From Sphingomonadales bacterium Ga0077557 (GTDB lineage Bacteria; Pseudomonadota; Alphaproteobacteria; Sphingomonadales; Sphingomonadaceae): a stretch of 64,000 bases of DNA. The stretch spans positions 1 to 64,000 of the forward strand of contig LNFI01000016.1 of NCBI GenBank assembly GCA_001464615.1. Direction: 5' to 3'. Position 1 is the stretch's first letter; each line of letters opens with the position of its first letter. The notes beneath the pieces are model-generated. The model worked only from the letters and a program-made list of their open reading frames with translations, was not told where the DNA came from and did not search any database. Position numbers and translations under genes: made by a program. Positions 41,379 through 51,466 of this stretch are shown one piece after another.

Positions 41379-41455
41379 TCGTCGCCTGCCACACGGGCAA
41401 TCGCAAGGAAATTCAACTGCGGCCTCGGCGCTGCAACACCTTGCGCCGGAAAGCT

Positions 41456-41482
41456 GCCCCGCCCCGTTGCCGGGGGCGGGGC
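41456..41482 (-). terminator. GC-rich hairpin after pufC
   Basis: GCCCCGCCCC (41456-41465) pairs with GGGGGCGGGGC (41472-41482) just after the pufC stop. No T-run on the minus strand, so it more likely protects the puf mRNA 3' end than terminates by itself. Confidence 0.5.
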
Positions 41483-41488
41483 CAGCAA

Positions 41489-42607
41489 TCATTGGCCAGA
41501 GGCTGGTGCCGCGACGTTACCGTCGGCAGCCGCTGTCACCGGTGCGGAAACCGTCGGTGTTGCCGCCGGCAACGGCACCGCCGTTGCAGGTGCCGGTGCG
41601 GTTGTTCCCATCAGCGCCGGATAGTCCTTCACCATGCTCACCCCACCCAGTGGCTTGTTGAGGCCCTGGTGGCAGGTTGTGCAATTAGCCTTAAGGACAT
41701 CGCCATAAGGCCCCTTGCGGTTGGCTGGGAAGACCGAGGCAAGTGAAGCAATATACTTGTTGTTGATCTCGCCAACCATCCGGATGCCATACCATGCACC
41801 CGTACGCTGCGGCCGGCTGTTGCTCCAGCTCGCGAACGAGTCGGTGTTATGGCAGAAGGTACAATTGACGTTCAGCGCCGAAGACATGTGCATCATCAAT
41901 GCATAGGTCTTTTCGGTCTTGGCAATCGATGGCCCAGGGGTCGGCCCGCGCAACGCGCTGGCACTCTGGACGCGGATGTTATTCTTGGCGCCAAGATAGG
42001 TCGTGAACGGATCATAAGGCAGCGACGTAAAGGCAACGGTTGCTGCGGGCGTATTTTGCCCATGCTTGTTGCTCATCGTGCGGATCGGCGTACTTGCCGG
42101 TGCATCCGCCATCGCCCAGACATTCTTGGGAACGGCATTGCCCTTATGGCAGGTATAGCAGGTGACGCCCGTTTCCTTGACGTGCGGCTTCCAGTTCTGG
42201 TTGATGTTGATCGTCATCTGCAACATCCGCCGGGCGACAACCTTGGTATAGACTTCGTCAGACGCCATGTTTTCTGGATTGTGGCAGTAATTACAGCCCT
42301 GCTCCGGTGGCGCGATCCAAGTGGTGATCGCGGCCATCAGATGGTTGAACTGTTCGGTGCTGACATTGTTCAGCACCTTGACATTCTGATAGGTTTCGCT
42401 GGCGCGCGGCCCGCTATCATCTGGTGTGTCATAGGGTGGCGCGGGCACCGGCTGATCGACCAGCCGGTTGACAGCGGTGATCTGATCACCGCCAGTGCCA
42501 CGAAAGCCCGTTTGCTCGATCTTCTTGGGGCCGATCTCGCAACCGGCAAGCACCAGCATGAGCGATCCAGCCAGAGCTGCTTTGGTAATGGTGGCGACGC
42601 GGATCAT
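41489..42607 (-). CDS. pufC: Reaction centre tetrahaem cytochrome subunit PufC
   Basis: 372 residues. Lipobox VLAGC gives Cys23 as lipid anchor. Four haem sites are seen: CNYCH (105-109), CYTCH (150-154), CTFCH (249-253) and CTTCH (309-313). It re-reduces the photo-oxidised special pair, receiving electrons from soluble or anchored cytochromes. The Ala/Pro-rich C-terminal tail (about 335-372) is an extension. The start overlaps the pufM stop by 4 bp. Haem attachment depends on the Ccm genes at the right end. Confidence 0.96.
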   Translation of the reverse strand: MIRVATITKAALAGSLMLVLAGCEIGPKKIEQTGFRGTGGDQITAVNRLVDQPVPAPPYDTPDDSGPRASETYQNVKVLNNVSTEQFNHLMAAITTWIAPPEQGCNYCHNPENMASDEVYTKVVARRMLQMTININQNWKPHVKETGVTCYTCHKGNAVPKNVWAMADAPASTPIRTMSNKHGQNTPAATVAFTSLPYDPFTTYLGAKNNIRVQSASALRGPTPGPSIAKTEKTYALMMHMSSALNVNCTFCHNTDSFASWSNSRPQRTGAWYGIRMVGEINNKYIASLASVFPANRKGPYGDVLKANCTTCHQGLNKPLGGVSMVKDYPALMGTTAPAPATAVPLPAATPTVSAPVTAAADGNVAAPASGQ

Positions 42608-43578
42608 TGCGGTGCTCCCGGCAGAGTTGCTGGATCGACGACACCGGTTGAGGGATAAGCAGGCGCATAACCATGCTGCTGAGCCCAGAGATACCAGTTA
42701 TCAACGACAGTGCCCGTCAGCAGAATGCCGATGCCGCCCGTAAGCGTCGTCAGCACCGCAAACCACCAGGCCCAGCGGTGGATCGATTCCATCGTGGCGT
42801 TGAACCCCATCGTCCAGCGCCAGAACAAGGCGGCGCGTTCAGATGCGGTACCACGATCAGTGATTTGCTCAATTTCACGCTCACCGCCATACCGACCAAC
42901 GGCCAGGATGGTCGCGCCGTGCATCGCGAACAGGAGCGTCGACCCATAAAGGAAGGCGATCGAGAGCGCGTGGAACGGGTTGTAAAAGAGGTTGCCGTAA
43001 CGGATCGAGAAAGCGGCAGTCCAATCCAGATGCGGGAAGATCCCATAAGGCACTGCTTCGGACCAGCTGCCCATCAGCATCGGCCGAATGAAACCAAGCA
43101 CCAGCATCAGCCAGATCGCGCTGAGGAAAGCCCAGGAGACGTGAGTGCCCATGCCAAGCGCGAGCGCCCGGCGATAGGTCCGTGCCCACCAGAGCAGCAC
43201 TGAAGCGCTGAAGAAAAAGCCAGTGATGATGAACCAGCCCCCTTCAGCAAGCGGCACCATCGCCTGGAAACCATATTTGGGTGCAGGCGGTTCAAGCGAC
43301 AGCCAGAAGAGCTGGCGGACGAACTGGATGGGGCTCCAGCCGACCGAGGCCAACATGTTGAGACCGATGATCTCGAAAGCGATCAGGCCGAACAGCAGTG
43401 AGAGTGTGCCGAGCCAGCCGAGATAGATCGGGCCGATCTGCGCATTGCCGATCTTGCCCAGCCAATAAAAGTAGCCGCCGGTATTGCTGCGTATTTCGTG
43501 GGGATCGTTGGTTGGCGGGCCCATTTCGGCCGGCCCGCGCAACTGCACCTGATTAAAGATATTCTGATAGGTTGCCAT
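42604..43578 (-). CDS. pufM: Reaction centre M subunit
   Basis: 324 residues from the ATG at 43576-43578, with GGGGAG 8 nt upstream; the frame is open 18 codons further without match. Five membrane helices; [16 protein letters not shown] is the typical start, and [20 protein letters not shown] and [20 protein letters not shown] contain the His ligands of bacteriochlorophyll and the non-haem iron. It binds the special pair together with PufL. 14 bp after pufL. Confidence 0.97.
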   Translation of the reverse strand: MATYQNIFNQVQLRGPAEMGPPTNDPHEIRSNTGGYFYWLGKIGNAQIGPIYLGWLGTLSLLFGLIAFEIIGLNMLASVGWSPIQFVRQLFWLSLEPPAPKYGFQAMVPLAEGGWFIITGFFFSASVLLWWARTYRRALALGMGTHVSWAFLSAIWLMLVLGFIRPMLMGSWSEAVPYGIFPHLDWTAAFSIRYGNLFYNPFHALSIAFLYGSTLLFAMHGATILAVGRYGGEREIEQITDRGTASERAALFWRWTMGFNATMESIHRWAWWFAVLTTLTGGIGILLTGTVVDNWYLWAQQHGYAPAYPSTGVVDPATLPGAPQ

Positions 43579-43592
43579 GTTGTGTGCTCCCC

Positions 43593-44417
43593 TCAAGCCC
43601 AGATCGGCAGATTGAGCCACCACGTCCACCATTCAGGCCAGCCGCGCGTCCATAGCGGGCCGCTGATGATGATGCAGATAGCACTCCAGAAGCCCGCCGA
43701 AAGCGCGAGGAACAAGCCGACACGGTGAATGCCGAGCGTGCCGACCGAGTAACCGATCGTATCGCGGAAAAAGGCGTCTTCATATTCGGGCGACTTCACA
43801 TCTTCGCCCTTTTGCGGGTTCACCGCAGAGAGCACCAGGCCGCCATGAAGTGCCAGCGCCAGCGTCGTCGTGAAGAAGAAGCTGACCGCGATCATATGGG
43901 CCGGGTTATAATGGAAGTGCAGATATTGGTAGCCGGTGTTCGACACCCAATCGAGATGGCTGAAAATGCCGTAAGGGAAGCCGAAGCCCCACGCCCCCAG
44001 CAAGAACGGCCGGATCACCACCAGGCTGACATAGGCAAAAATGGCAAAGCCAAAAGCAATGGGTACATGATAGCCCATGCCCAGCTTTCGACAAATCTCC
44101 ACTTCGCGCAGCGCCCAGGAACAAAATGCCCCGATCGCGCAGATCGTGATGATCTGCCACAGGCCGCCCTCCTTTAACGGGGCGAAGCCAAGGCCATAAC
44201 TAATGTCAGGCGGCGCAATGCTGATCAGCCACGGGTTCCAGGTCGGTCCCAGTGAGGCGCCATATAGGATCAGCGCGGTGCCGAGACTGGCGAAAAACGC
44301 AGTCGTGACGCCGAAAAAACCGACATAAAAGGGGCCGATCCAGAAATCGAACAGGTCACCGCCGACAAGCGTGCCCCCCCTTACCCGATATTTCCGCTCA
44401 AAGCTCAAGAGTGCCAT
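43593..44417 (-). CDS. pufL: Reaction centre L subunit
   Basis: 274 residues, five membrane helices. [20 protein letters not shown] begins it; [20 protein letters not shown] and [20 protein letters not shown] contain the conserved pigment and iron ligands. Forms the photochemical core with PufM. Separated from pufA by a 150-bp hairpin-rich spacer. Confidence 0.97.
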   Translation of the reverse strand: MALLSFERKYRVRGGTLVGGDLFDFWIGPFYVGFFGVTTAFFASLGTALILYGASLGPTWNPWLISIAPPDISYGLGFAPLKEGGLWQIITICAIGAFCSWALREVEICRKLGMGYHVPIAFGFAIFAYVSLVVIRPFLLGAWGFGFPYGIFSHLDWVSNTGYQYLHFHYNPAHMIAVSFFFTTTLALALHGGLVLSAVNPQKGEDVKSPEYEDAFFRDTIGYSVGTLGIHRVGLFLALSAGFWSAICIIISGPLWTRGWPEWWTWWLNLPIWA

Positions 44418-44480
44418 GGAACAGCTCCTTCACCCGTCGGTCTTCGGCGGGATGGCATGAATTCATCGTGTTGAGGACTG

Positions 44481-44556
44481 GACGGACCTGGGCGCTTGCA
44501 CGCCAATCAGGTCACGTCCGCCTCAACTGTCAACTTCGTGACAATCGAGTTGTCAC
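44481..44556 (-). promoter_or_regulatory. pufA-pufL intercistronic hairpins
   Basis: Two strong stem-loops: GTGACAA/TTGTCAC (44538-44544 with 44550-44556, loop 5), and a larger interrupted stem over 44481-44518 with ACCTG/CAGGT and GCG/CGC. In Rhodobacter, hairpins at this place protect the pufBA segment from 3' decay and set the excess of LH1 over RC proteins; the same role is inferred here. Confidence 0.6.
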
Positions 44557-44567
44557 TGCTCGTTTTG

Positions 44568-44756
44568 TCAGGACGCCGCCGGTGCCGGGGTCACTGCCGC
44601 TGCGGCCGTCGCTGCAGGCGGATTTGGTGCTTCGAGCCAATTATAGCGATTGGTGCTCAGCAGGATGAAATGAATCAGGATCGCAAGCGTGAACAGAAAC
44701 ACTGCCAGCGCTGTCAGGACCCTGCGCGGATCAAAAGTTACCCACATTCTCCACAT
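44568..44756 (-). CDS. pufA: LH1 alpha polypeptide
   Basis: 62 residues. [20 protein letters not shown], one membrane helix, and His29 ([11 protein letters not shown]) that binds bacteriochlorophyll. The Ala/Pro-rich C-terminus is periplasmic. With PufB it builds the ring around the RC. AGGAG precedes the ATG. Confidence 0.95.
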   Translation of the reverse strand: MWRMWVTFDPRRVLTALAVFLFTLAILIHFILLSTNRYNWLEAPNPPAATAAAAVTPAPAAS

Positions 44757-44771
44757 GGCATATTCTCCTTA

Positions 44772-44996
44772 TTAAACGCTAGCCGAGTGGATCGGCGCCT
44801 GGGCGGGAACCACGAGCGCGGTCTTGGCATCATAGCCAGGCGTGCCCGGGAACCATGGCCGCCACTGCCAAACGAGGAAGTGGGCAATGATGGCCACAAT
44901 GGTGAAGAACCCCATGCTGACCACGAACAGCTTGTGAAATTCTTTCGCTTCGTCGGGCGTCAGGTAGGTACCCGGCCCCATTCTATCGTCGCTCAT
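44772..44996 (-). CDS. pufB: LH1 beta polypeptide
   Basis: 74 residues from the ATG at 44994-44996 (GAAGGA upstream; the longer frame has no match). [13 protein letters not shown] is the beta-type N-terminus with His21; His39 in [16 protein letters not shown] binds bacteriochlorophyll. The C-terminal 20 residues extend beyond the usual length. First gene of pufBALMC, 136 bp after bchZ; no pufQ in between. Confidence 0.95.
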   Translation of the reverse strand: MSDDRMGPGTYLTPDEAKEFHKLFVVSMGFFTIVAIIAHFLVWQWRPWFPGTPGYDAKTALVVPAQAPIHSASV

Positions 44997-45132
44997 TTCG
45001 TTCGTTCCTTCATCTTCGTTCGACCCGGCGAGATCAGGCGCGCGGCACGCGTCCCCCGACGGCATCCACGCAGCGCGAAGCACCACGAAGATTGGTTTGT
45101 CCGCATGCTGCGGAAATTGCTGTGCAGAGCCG

Positions 45133-46578
45133 TCATCCGCCCCTGCTTTCGGTAATCGCGTCGGCCAGCCGCGCTGCGCTCACCTTATTCTCGCCCGCCC
45201 GTCGCGCGCCGCGCTCGGCAGCGTCACGAATGCGTTTGGCCGCAGAAATACGCACCAGTACCGGTTCACGCTCGACAACCGCGTCAAGCTCGGCCTTGGC
45301 CTCGTCTTCCCACATCAGTTCGCGTTCCATCCGGGCCGGGGTTGCTTCGACCTGGTCGAGCTGGCCAGCCAATGGAATGATATTGAACAGCGCATCGAAC
45401 AGAGCGTTACAAACTTCCTGGATCAGGTAAGTCGCGCCCGAATAGCCCATATAGGGCGTGCCGGTATGGCGGCGGATCGCGGCCCCGGGGAAGGAAACGG
45501 GCACGTAAATGCTCCGTCCACCCGTTTCGGCCAGATACATCCGCTCGTTATAGCTGCCGAACATGATCAGCGGCGGATTGGTGCGAATGGCCTCAAGCAC
45601 GGCGGCATTATCCGGCTTCACCCCCGCCGTCCGGCGGAAGGAGAAATTGCACGGCAATCCCATGTCGCTTTCTAGGAAATTGCGGATGCCGCGTTCATAG
45701 GTTTCCGTCGCGACGACGGCAAAGCTAGCGGTCGCAAAGAAATCCTGGGTGACCGAACGCCACAAATCCCAGAGGGGTTTGATGGTCGTATGCTTCTCAC
45801 GCTCAATGAACGGCTCGGGATCTAGCCCGGTCAGCTCGCCCAGCTTGCGCAAAAACAAGGTCGTGCTTTCCAGCCCGATTGGCGCCTGCAGATAGGGCCG
45901 CTCAAGCGCCTCGCACAGCCCGCGTCCGAATTCGCGGTACATGCAGACATTGACGTGGGCGTTGGCGAGCTTCTTGACGTCCGCCAGGTGGCTACCGAGC
46001 GGGAAAACCATGTTGATCTGCGCGCCAATGCCCTCAACCAGTCGCCGGATTTCGGCGAGGTCGGACGGCATGTTGAACGTGCCATACATCGGCCCGATGA
46101 TATTGACGCGGGGCTTCTCGCCTTCGCGCAATTCCTTCAGCGTCGGCACCTTCTTCGGCCCGAACTGCGTCCATAGCCAGGTCAGCGCGCGGTCGCCCGA
46201 TTGCCACTGATCCTCGTCAATCGTGCGCGGCAGGAAGCGCTGAATATTGGTGCCTTCCGGCGTGACGCCGCCGCCGATCATCTCAGCGATTGACCCCGTC
46301 ACCACCACAGCGGGCAGATCAGGATCGAGCGTCTTCCACGCTCGCTTCATCGCACCCTCCGTGCCGTCGCGGCCAAGCTCCTGCTCACCGAGTCCTGTGA
46401 CAACGATCGGCAATTCGTGCGGCGGTAGGCCGTCAGTATAATGCAGCACTGAGGTAACCGGCAGATTTTCGCAGCCGACGGGGCCATCAATGATGACCTG
46501 CAATCCCTTGATCGCAGTGAAGGCGTAGACCGCCCCCCAATAGCCGCCGGCGCGGTCATGGTCGAGGACGAGCGTCAT
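45133..46578 (-). CDS. bchZ: Chlorophyllide a reductase subunit Z
   Basis: 481 residues from the ATG at 46576-46578 with GGAGG upstream; the upstream open frame lies in a repeat element. Begins [40 protein letters not shown] contains the cluster cysteine. NifK-like; with BchY it forms the catalytic part that reduces ring B of chlorophyllide, fed by BchX. Confidence 0.95.
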   Translation of the reverse strand: MTLVLDHDRAGGYWGAVYAFTAIKGLQVIIDGPVGCENLPVTSVLHYTDGLPPHELPIVVTGLGEQELGRDGTEGAMKRAWKTLDPDLPAVVVTGSIAEMIGGGVTPEGTNIQRFLPRTIDEDQWQSGDRALTWLWTQFGPKKVPTLKELREGEKPRVNIIGPMYGTFNMPSDLAEIRRLVEGIGAQINMVFPLGSHLADVKKLANAHVNVCMYREFGRGLCEALERPYLQAPIGLESTTLFLRKLGELTGLDPEPFIEREKHTTIKPLWDLWRSVTQDFFATASFAVVATETYERGIRNFLESDMGLPCNFSFRRTAGVKPDNAAVLEAIRTNPPLIMFGSYNERMYLAETGGRSIYVPVSFPGAAIRRHTGTPYMGYSGATYLIQEVCNALFDALFNIIPLAGQLDQVEATPARMERELMWEDEAKAELDAVVEREPVLVRISAAKRIRDAAERGARRAGENKVSAARLADAITESRGG

Positions 46579-46579
46579 A

Positions 46580-46706
46580 TTTCCTCCCCGTTTACGGGGA
46601 GGGGGACCATGCGCCGCATGGTGGAGGGGGCTGGCCGCAAGCGTTGCGCGAAGAGGAGCCCCCCCTCCGGCGCTTTGCGCCACCTCCCCGTCCCGGGGAG
46701 GATTGA
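46580..46706. repeat. Miniature palindromic repeat element between bchY and bchZ
   Basis: About 127 bp with terminal inverted sequences CCTCCCCG and CGGGGAGG, internal palindromes GCGCCGCATGG and GGCGCTTTGCGCC, and GGGGGAC/AGCCCCCCC tracts. The composition and layout match short dispersed repeats I associate with sphingomonad genomes. It fills almost the whole bchY-bchZ gap and supplies the bchZ RBS. Confidence 0.6.
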
Positions 46707-46717
46707 GTTGAGGCCCA

Positions 46718-48253
46718 TCATGTGCCGATATGCTCCTCGGCCTTGGCCATCGCGATCCGCTTGGCGGCGTATTTCGCTTTGAACTCGGGGCGATCCTCAG
46801 GCGTATTTTCCCAGATGCCCGCGGTATGCCCAGTGCCAACGCCGTCAAAAAAGGCGGTCATCTTGTCCATCCGGCTCTGATTGGCGAGCGCGGCATTGAC
46901 GACCATCGCCAGGCTCCCTGCCCCGGCCGGCCCCATCAACGGGCGCGCTGAGATCAGATTGGTGAAATAGAGCGATGGGATCGATTTCTGCTTGGCATGC
47001 TGCACCACCGGCGTGGTGCCAATCGCCAGATCGGGGCCATATTCCCCAATCGCCGCAATATCCTGTTCCAGGCTTGCGCGATACTGGACTCGACAGCCAT
47101 GCGCTTCCAGCCATTCCCGGTCCGGATCCGACCAGCGCGTGCGCGGCGCTGCCGTGCCGACATAGGGCACCTCGGCACCGCTTTCGATCAACAGCCGGGC
47201 GACCAGCAGCTCGGAGCCCTCATAGCCCGACACCGTAATCCGCCCCTTGATCGGCTTGGCGGCAAGCGCCCCTGCGATGGCGGGCAGGAACTTATTCTTC
47301 GATGCGTCGATCTTGTCCTGCGCAATGCCGCAGGCGGCACCAATTGCGTCTAGCCAGGCCGCAGTACCGTCGCGCCCGACCGGAGCCGAACCGACAACAC
47401 TGCGTCCCGCCGCCTCAAACTCGCGCACGCTGGCGGTATAGAAAGGATGAATCGCCGCAACCACAGCGCAATCCAGCGCCGAATAGAGCTCGCGCCATTC
47501 ACGCGTGGGGACGACCGGGCCAGCGGCCAAGCCCAGCGGTTCAAGCATGATACCGATGCCGGGCGGGTCGGCCGGGAACATCTCTCCCAACAACGTTACT
47601 GTCGGGCGATCAGGCCGTTGTTTAGGCGCGGCAACCGGGCCAAGCTCGGCTTCTTTGCGCGCATAAGAGAGCATCGCGCCTGCCAGCACATCCTTTGCCT
47701 CAGCATGCGTCGGCACGCCGAAACCGGGCACGTCAATGCCGATCACCCGCACACCGTTGATCTGATCAGGCAGCAATTGCAGCGGTACGCCAGAGGCCGT
47801 CGGCACGCAGAGATTGGTGACGATGATCGTGTCGTACAGCGCCGGATCGGCGAGATCATGGACCGCGTCGCGAATGTCTTCGAACAGCTTGCCGGTAACC
47901 AGCGTTTCGGAGCTGAAAGGGACATAGCCGACCGTCCGCCGCGCGCCATAGAAGTGCGAGGTGAAGGTCAGCCCATAAACGCAGCAGGCGGAACCCGAGA
48001 GAACAGTGGCGGTCCGGCGCATGCGAAGGCCAACCCGAAGCGACCCAAACGCCGGGCACATCGATTGCGGCTGATCATGCGGACCCTTGGGATAATCCGC
48101 CGCATAGCGCTCCAAAATCTCGCTCTTACCGGCCTTTGACGCGGCCTCATGCATCGTCTCGGCGCCAGCATGGCAACCGGCACCCTGCGCTTCAGCAGCG
48201 CTAAGGTCGATGCGATCAGTCTCGCGGGAGGGGTTTTCCAGATCCACTGTCAA
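46718..48253 (-). CDS. bchY: Chlorophyllide a reductase subunit Y
   Basis: 511 residues, NifD-like. Cluster cysteines lie in [34 protein letters not shown] and [20 protein letters not shown]. Catalytic partner of BchZ in ring B reduction, forming bacteriochlorophyllide precursors. Start overlaps the bchX stop by 4 bp. Confidence 0.96.
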   Translation of the reverse strand: MTVDLENPSRETDRIDLSAAEAQGAGCHAGAETMHEAASKAGKSEILERYAADYPKGPHDQPQSMCPAFGSLRVGLRMRRTATVLSGSACCVYGLTFTSHFYGARRTVGYVPFSSETLVTGKLFEDIRDAVHDLADPALYDTIIVTNLCVPTASGVPLQLLPDQINGVRVIGIDVPGFGVPTHAEAKDVLAGAMLSYARKEAELGPVAAPKQRPDRPTVTLLGEMFPADPPGIGIMLEPLGLAAGPVVPTREWRELYSALDCAVVAAIHPFYTASVREFEAAGRSVVGSAPVGRDGTAAWLDAIGAACGIAQDKIDASKNKFLPAIAGALAAKPIKGRITVSGYEGSELLVARLLIESGAEVPYVGTAAPRTRWSDPDREWLEAHGCRVQYRASLEQDIAAIGEYGPDLAIGTTPVVQHAKQKSIPSLYFTNLISARPLMGPAGAGSLAMVVNAALANQSRMDKMTAFFDGVGTGHTAGIWENTPEDRPEFKAKYAAKRIAMAKAEEHIGT

Positions 48254-49233
48254 ACCGCGTCGTAAACGACTTCGAGGGAGGGCTTCACGACGAAGTCGAC
48301 ACCGCGCATATCGGCCTGGCTGGCGGGCTTCAGCGTGAAATCGGCACCCGTCACATCGGCGCTGAACAGGTTGAGCAAGCCATCCTGATCAAGCGGTGTC
48401 GGCCGCAGCGGCGGCGCTTCGGCCACGTTGATCGCCAGTTCTTCAAACAGGCTCGCCCACTGACCGCCGGGCTTGCCGATGATCTGATAGTTCGCGCTCT
48501 TCTTGCGGATGTCCTCGTTGGCCGGGATCGCGGTCAGCACTGGAATGCCGACCGCCTCGGCAAAGGCATTGGCCTCGCCAGTGCCATCATCCTTGTTGAG
48601 GATCATGCCGGCGACGCCGACATTGCCGCCCATCTTGCGGAAATATTCGACCGCCTTGCAGACATTGTTGGCGACATAGAGCGACTGCAGGTCGTTCGAC
48701 GCGACGACGATCACCTTCTGGCACATGTCACGCGCGATCGGCAGGCCGAAGCCGCCGCAGACAACGTCCCCCAGGAAATCGAGCAGGACGTAATCAAAGC
48801 CCCATTCGTGAAAGCCGAGCTTTTCCAACGTTTCGAACCCGTGGATGATACCACGCCCGCCGCAACCGCGACCGACTTCTGGCCCGCCCAGCTCCATCGC
48901 GAACACACCGTCGCGCTGGAAGCAAACGTCCTCAATGCCAATTTCTTCGCCCGCCAGCTTCTTGGCCGAGCTCGTCTCGATGATCGTCGGGGTTGATTTG
49001 CCACCGAACAACAGGCTGGTCGTATCGCTCTTGGGATCACAACCGATCAGCAGCACGCGTTTGCCCTGCTGCGCCATCATGTAGCTGAGATTAGCGAGCG
49101 CGAAGGACTTGCCGGAACCGCCTTTGCCGTAAATGGCAATGATCTGCGTTTCCTTGGTCACTTCACCGGTGTGGACCGGATCGGGCTCCTGGTTCGCCTC
49201 GTCGCGCAGCGCGCCTAGGTCGAGCATCGTCAT
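48250..49233 (-). CDS. bchX: Chlorophyllide a reductase iron protein subunit X
   Basis: 327 residues, NifH-like. P-loop YGKGGSGKSFALANL (about 35-49) and cluster cysteines in PEVGRGCGGRGII and [15 protein letters not shown]-dependent electron donor to BchYZ. Distinguished from BchL by the longer N-terminus and genomic place. Overlaps bchC by 4 bp. Confidence 0.96.
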   Translation of the reverse strand: MTMLDLGALRDEANQEPDPVHTGEVTKETQIIAIYGKGGSGKSFALANLSYMMAQQGKRVLLIGCDPKSDTTSLLFGGKSTPTIIETSSAKKLAGEEIGIEDVCFQRDGVFAMELGGPEVGRGCGGRGIIHGFETLEKLGFHEWGFDYVLLDFLGDVVCGGFGLPIARDMCQKVIVVASNDLQSLYVANNVCKAVEYFRKMGGNVGVAGMILNKDDGTGEANAFAEAVGIPVLTAIPANEDIRKKSANYQIIGKPGGQWASLFEELAINVAEAPPLRPTPLDQDGLLNLFSADVTGADFTLKPASQADMRGVDFVVKPSLEVVYDAV

Positions 49234-50162
49234 TCACTTCTCCAATCGAGTACCATTTTCAGGCATTCAGGATCGCCAAAAGCGGCAGGATAAGCTTCGG
49301 TGGCCTCGCCAGCCGGGCGCACATGCGTCACCAGCCCGCCAAGGCTGAGCGCACCGCTATCAACGAGCTTTGCGGTGGCGCGCAGATCGTCGATCACGAA
49401 TTCAGTGGAAATCCGCAGCCGCGCTTCGCGCATAAAGGCCGGCGGAAACGAGAAGGTCAGCTTGTCATAGAAACCGGCGAGGACAATCTCGCCGCCCTTG
49501 GCGAGCCGTGAAATCAGCGAATCAAGGATGCTGCCCGCGCCGCTTGCATCGCAGATCGTCTTGTAATCCTTGCGCTCGTCCTCTGACGGATCGATCACGC
49601 GATAGCCGAAATCGCCAATCCGGCGTTCGGCGGCGGTTTCCCACACCGTCGGCGGCGGCGCCCCGCAGGCAACCGTGATTCGCGCGATCAATCGGCCCAA
49701 AATGCCATGTCCAACAATCAGTTCGGGTGCGGCACCCCCGGCAATAGCGTGATAGGCAGTCGCGGCCAGCGCGATCAGAATGCCCGCTTCGCCCAGCGAT
49801 TCGTCAACCGGCATGGCTCGAGCCGCCGGCAGGATGACTCGGCGCGCAGTGCCGCCAAACAGGCCGCGAGCGTGCGTGTAGCAATTGGCACCCGGCACAA
49901 ACACCCACTCACCGATTCGCGATTGCGCTTCTGCGCCGGCATCGATCACGCGACCAACGGATTCATAGCCAGGAACAAGGGGATAACCCATGCCAGGAAA
50001 GGCTGGCATCTTCCCAGACCACAGGAGTTTTTCAGTGCCGGAGCTAATGCCGCTCCAGGCCACTTCGACCAGCAGATCGCCCGCCGTCATTGGATTAAGC
50101 GCCATGCGACGCAACGAGAGCGTCTCAGGTGCCTCCAATATAACCGCCAGCGTTTCCACCAT
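49230..50162 (-). CDS. bchC: Bacteriochlorophyllide a dehydrogenase BchC
   Basis: 310 residues, zinc-less medium-chain dehydrogenase type. AWSGISSGTEKLLWSGKMPA and GYPLVPGYESVGRVIDAG are typical, as is the nucleotide site ELIVGHGILGRLIARI. It oxidises the 3-hydroxyethyl group to acetyl. First gene of bchCXYZ-puf, preceded by two PpsR-type sites. Confidence 0.95.
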   Translation of the reverse strand: MVETLAVILEAPETLSLRRMALNPMTAGDLLVEVAWSGISSGTEKLLWSGKMPAFPGMGYPLVPGYESVGRVIDAGAEAQSRIGEWVFVPGANCYTHARGLFGGTARRVILPAARAMPVDESLGEAGILIALAATAYHAIAGGAAPELIVGHGILGRLIARITVACGAPPPTVWETAAERRIGDFGYRVIDPSEDERKDYKTICDASGAGSILDSLISRLAKGGEIVLAGFYDKLTFSFPPAFMREARLRISTEFVIDDLRATAKLVDSGALSLGGLVTHVRPAGEATEAYPAAFGDPECLKMVLDWRSE

Positions 50163-50209
50163 TTACTCCCCTGTTGATGCTCTCAACTGACTGGTTCGGG
50201 CATCACGAG

Positions 50210-50253
50210 TGTCACACTATATGGACACTTTTTATTGTCAACTGTTCTGGACG
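50210..50253 (-). promoter_or_regulatory. bchC promoter with two PpsR-type sites
   Basis: 50210-50227 is TGTCACACTATATGGACA, a perfect TGT-N12-ACA; 50236-50253 is TGTCAACTGTTCTGGACG, a TGT-N12-ACG. Starts are 26 bp apart. Minus-strand TTGACA (50236-50241) inside the second site may be the -35. Tandem CrtJ/PpsR sites at bchC are known in Rhodobacter. Confidence 0.75.
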
Positions 50254-50262
50254 CTTTGTGCG

Positions 50263-51393
50263 TCAACGACTCGCTACAATCGCACTTACGGTCAGCGGCA
50301 GGGGGGTTGCGACGTTGCTGGTGGCGCTGAATCCGGCTTGCCGCAGCATCGCGGCGATCGCCTTCTTGCTGCGTGGCCGGCCCGATCCCATGGCCCAGAG
50401 ATACATGCCGAAATAGCCATCCCCTGCGGCCTCAGCCCCGGGGGTTTCGGCCATCGGCTCGGCAATCAACAGGCGCCCGCCCGGCGGCAGCGCGGCATGG
50501 ATGTTGCGCAGCAATTGCAGGGCTGGCGCATCATCATGATCGTGCAGCACGCGAATGAGGGTGACGAGATCATGCCCGCCGGGTAGCGAATCAGCCAGGA
50601 AGTTGCCGCCATGAATCGTCACGCGCGGGCCGTGCCCGGCGGCATCAAGCGCTCGCCGCGCGCGTTCGCCAACGGCGGGCAGATCAAACAGCGCCAGCTC
50701 AATCCCCGGCACCCGCGCGGCGACCGCTGCAATAAACGCCCCCTGCCCGCCGCCAACGTCAAGCATCCGCCGGTGTCGCCCAAACGCATAGCTGTCGATC
50801 ACATGGGTAGCGATCAGCGGCTGGGATGCGGCCATCAGCCCGGAATAGGCCGCCACTTGATCACCGTCCCCCTGCCCTTCCGATTCGGCATAGGTCCAAT
50901 AATTGGAGAGCTTCCCGCCGCCTGCGCCCCGCCGCAGCAACGCAACGGGATCGGCAAGATCGGCATAGAGCAGCCGGTGGTGCGCCACCATTTCGGCAAT
51001 GCCGCCATTGCCGCGCAGCGCCGCGCCCTCTCCGCCCAGCGCCCAGCGATCCTCAGCAATCCGCTCGACCAGCCCGATCGATGCGGCTGCGCGGAGCAAT
51101 CGATCGGTGCCCTCGATTGGGACATCGATTGATACGGCAATGTCCGCCAGATTTCGGGCGCCATCAGCCAAAAGATCGAGTAGGCGCAATTCGATACTGG
51201 CGGCGATCACTTGCGAATAGGTGAAGCCCGCCACGCGATCGAACATGATCCGCGCCTTGCTGCGCACGATCGGCCGGGTCAGTGGGAAGCGGGCGGCAAA
51301 GCGCTGAAAGCCCGGATCGGCAAGCACGCGATTGCGCGCCGCCACCCAGCGTTCCCGCCAAGGGCTATTGTCTTTGGTTCTGGACAGTTTCAT
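50263..51393 (-). CDS. crtF: Demethylspheroidene/rhodopin O-methyltransferase CrtF
   Basis: 376 residues from the ATG at 51391-51393. The SAM motif is RRMLDVGGGQGAFIAAVAAR (about 190-210), followed by FDLPAV and LIRVLHDHDD, where His is the likely catalytic base. It methylates the hydroxyl made by CrtC in the spirilloxanthin/spheroidene pathway. Divergent from crtD; its start lies between two PpsR-type sites. bchC follows 100 bp downstream with its own control region. Confidence 0.93.
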   Translation of the reverse strand: MKLSRTKDNSPWRERWVAARNRVLADPGFQRFAARFPLTRPIVRSKARIMFDRVAGFTYSQVIAASIELRLLDLLADGARNLADIAVSIDVPIEGTDRLLRAAASIGLVERIAEDRWALGGEGAALRGNGGIAEMVAHHRLLYADLADPVALLRRGAGGGKLSNYWTYAESEGQGDGDQVAAYSGLMAASQPLIATHVIDSYAFGRHRRMLDVGGGQGAFIAAVAARVPGIELALFDLPAVGERARRALDAAGHGPRVTIHGGNFLADSLPGGHDLVTLIRVLHDHDDAPALQLLRNIHAALPPGGRLLIAEPMAETPGAEAAGDGYFGMYLWAMGSGRPRSKKAIAAMLRQAGFSATSNVATPLPLTVSAIVASR

Positions 51394-51431
51394 ATGTCCA
51401 AATAGTTGGACGGTTGATGGGGGTGCGTCAA
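51369..51431. promoter_or_regulatory. crtF/crtD divergent control region with two PpsR-type sites
   Basis: 51369-51386 is TGTCTTTGGTTCTGGACA (perfect TGT-N12-ACA), lying in the first codons of crtF; 51395-51412 is TGTCCAAATAGTTGGACG (TGT-N12-ACG). Starts are 26 bp apart, as at bchC. A minus-strand TTGACG (51426-51431) and AACTAT (51402-51407), 18 bp apart, may be the crtF promoter. Confidence 0.7.
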
Positions 51432-51466
51432 TCGACTTAAATTCGCTCAACCGAAGAAAGGCCGGC

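Noticed and set aside
44528..44543. TGTCAACTTCGTGACA as a PpsR site for puf
   Set aside because: It has 10, not 12, bases between TGT and ACA, and it lies after pufA, not at a promoter. It partly overlaps the intercistronic hairpin.
45097..45132. PpsR site upstream of pufB
   Set aside because: TGTCCGCATGCTGCGGA contains a small hairpin but no ACA or ACG at N12, so no operator is called.
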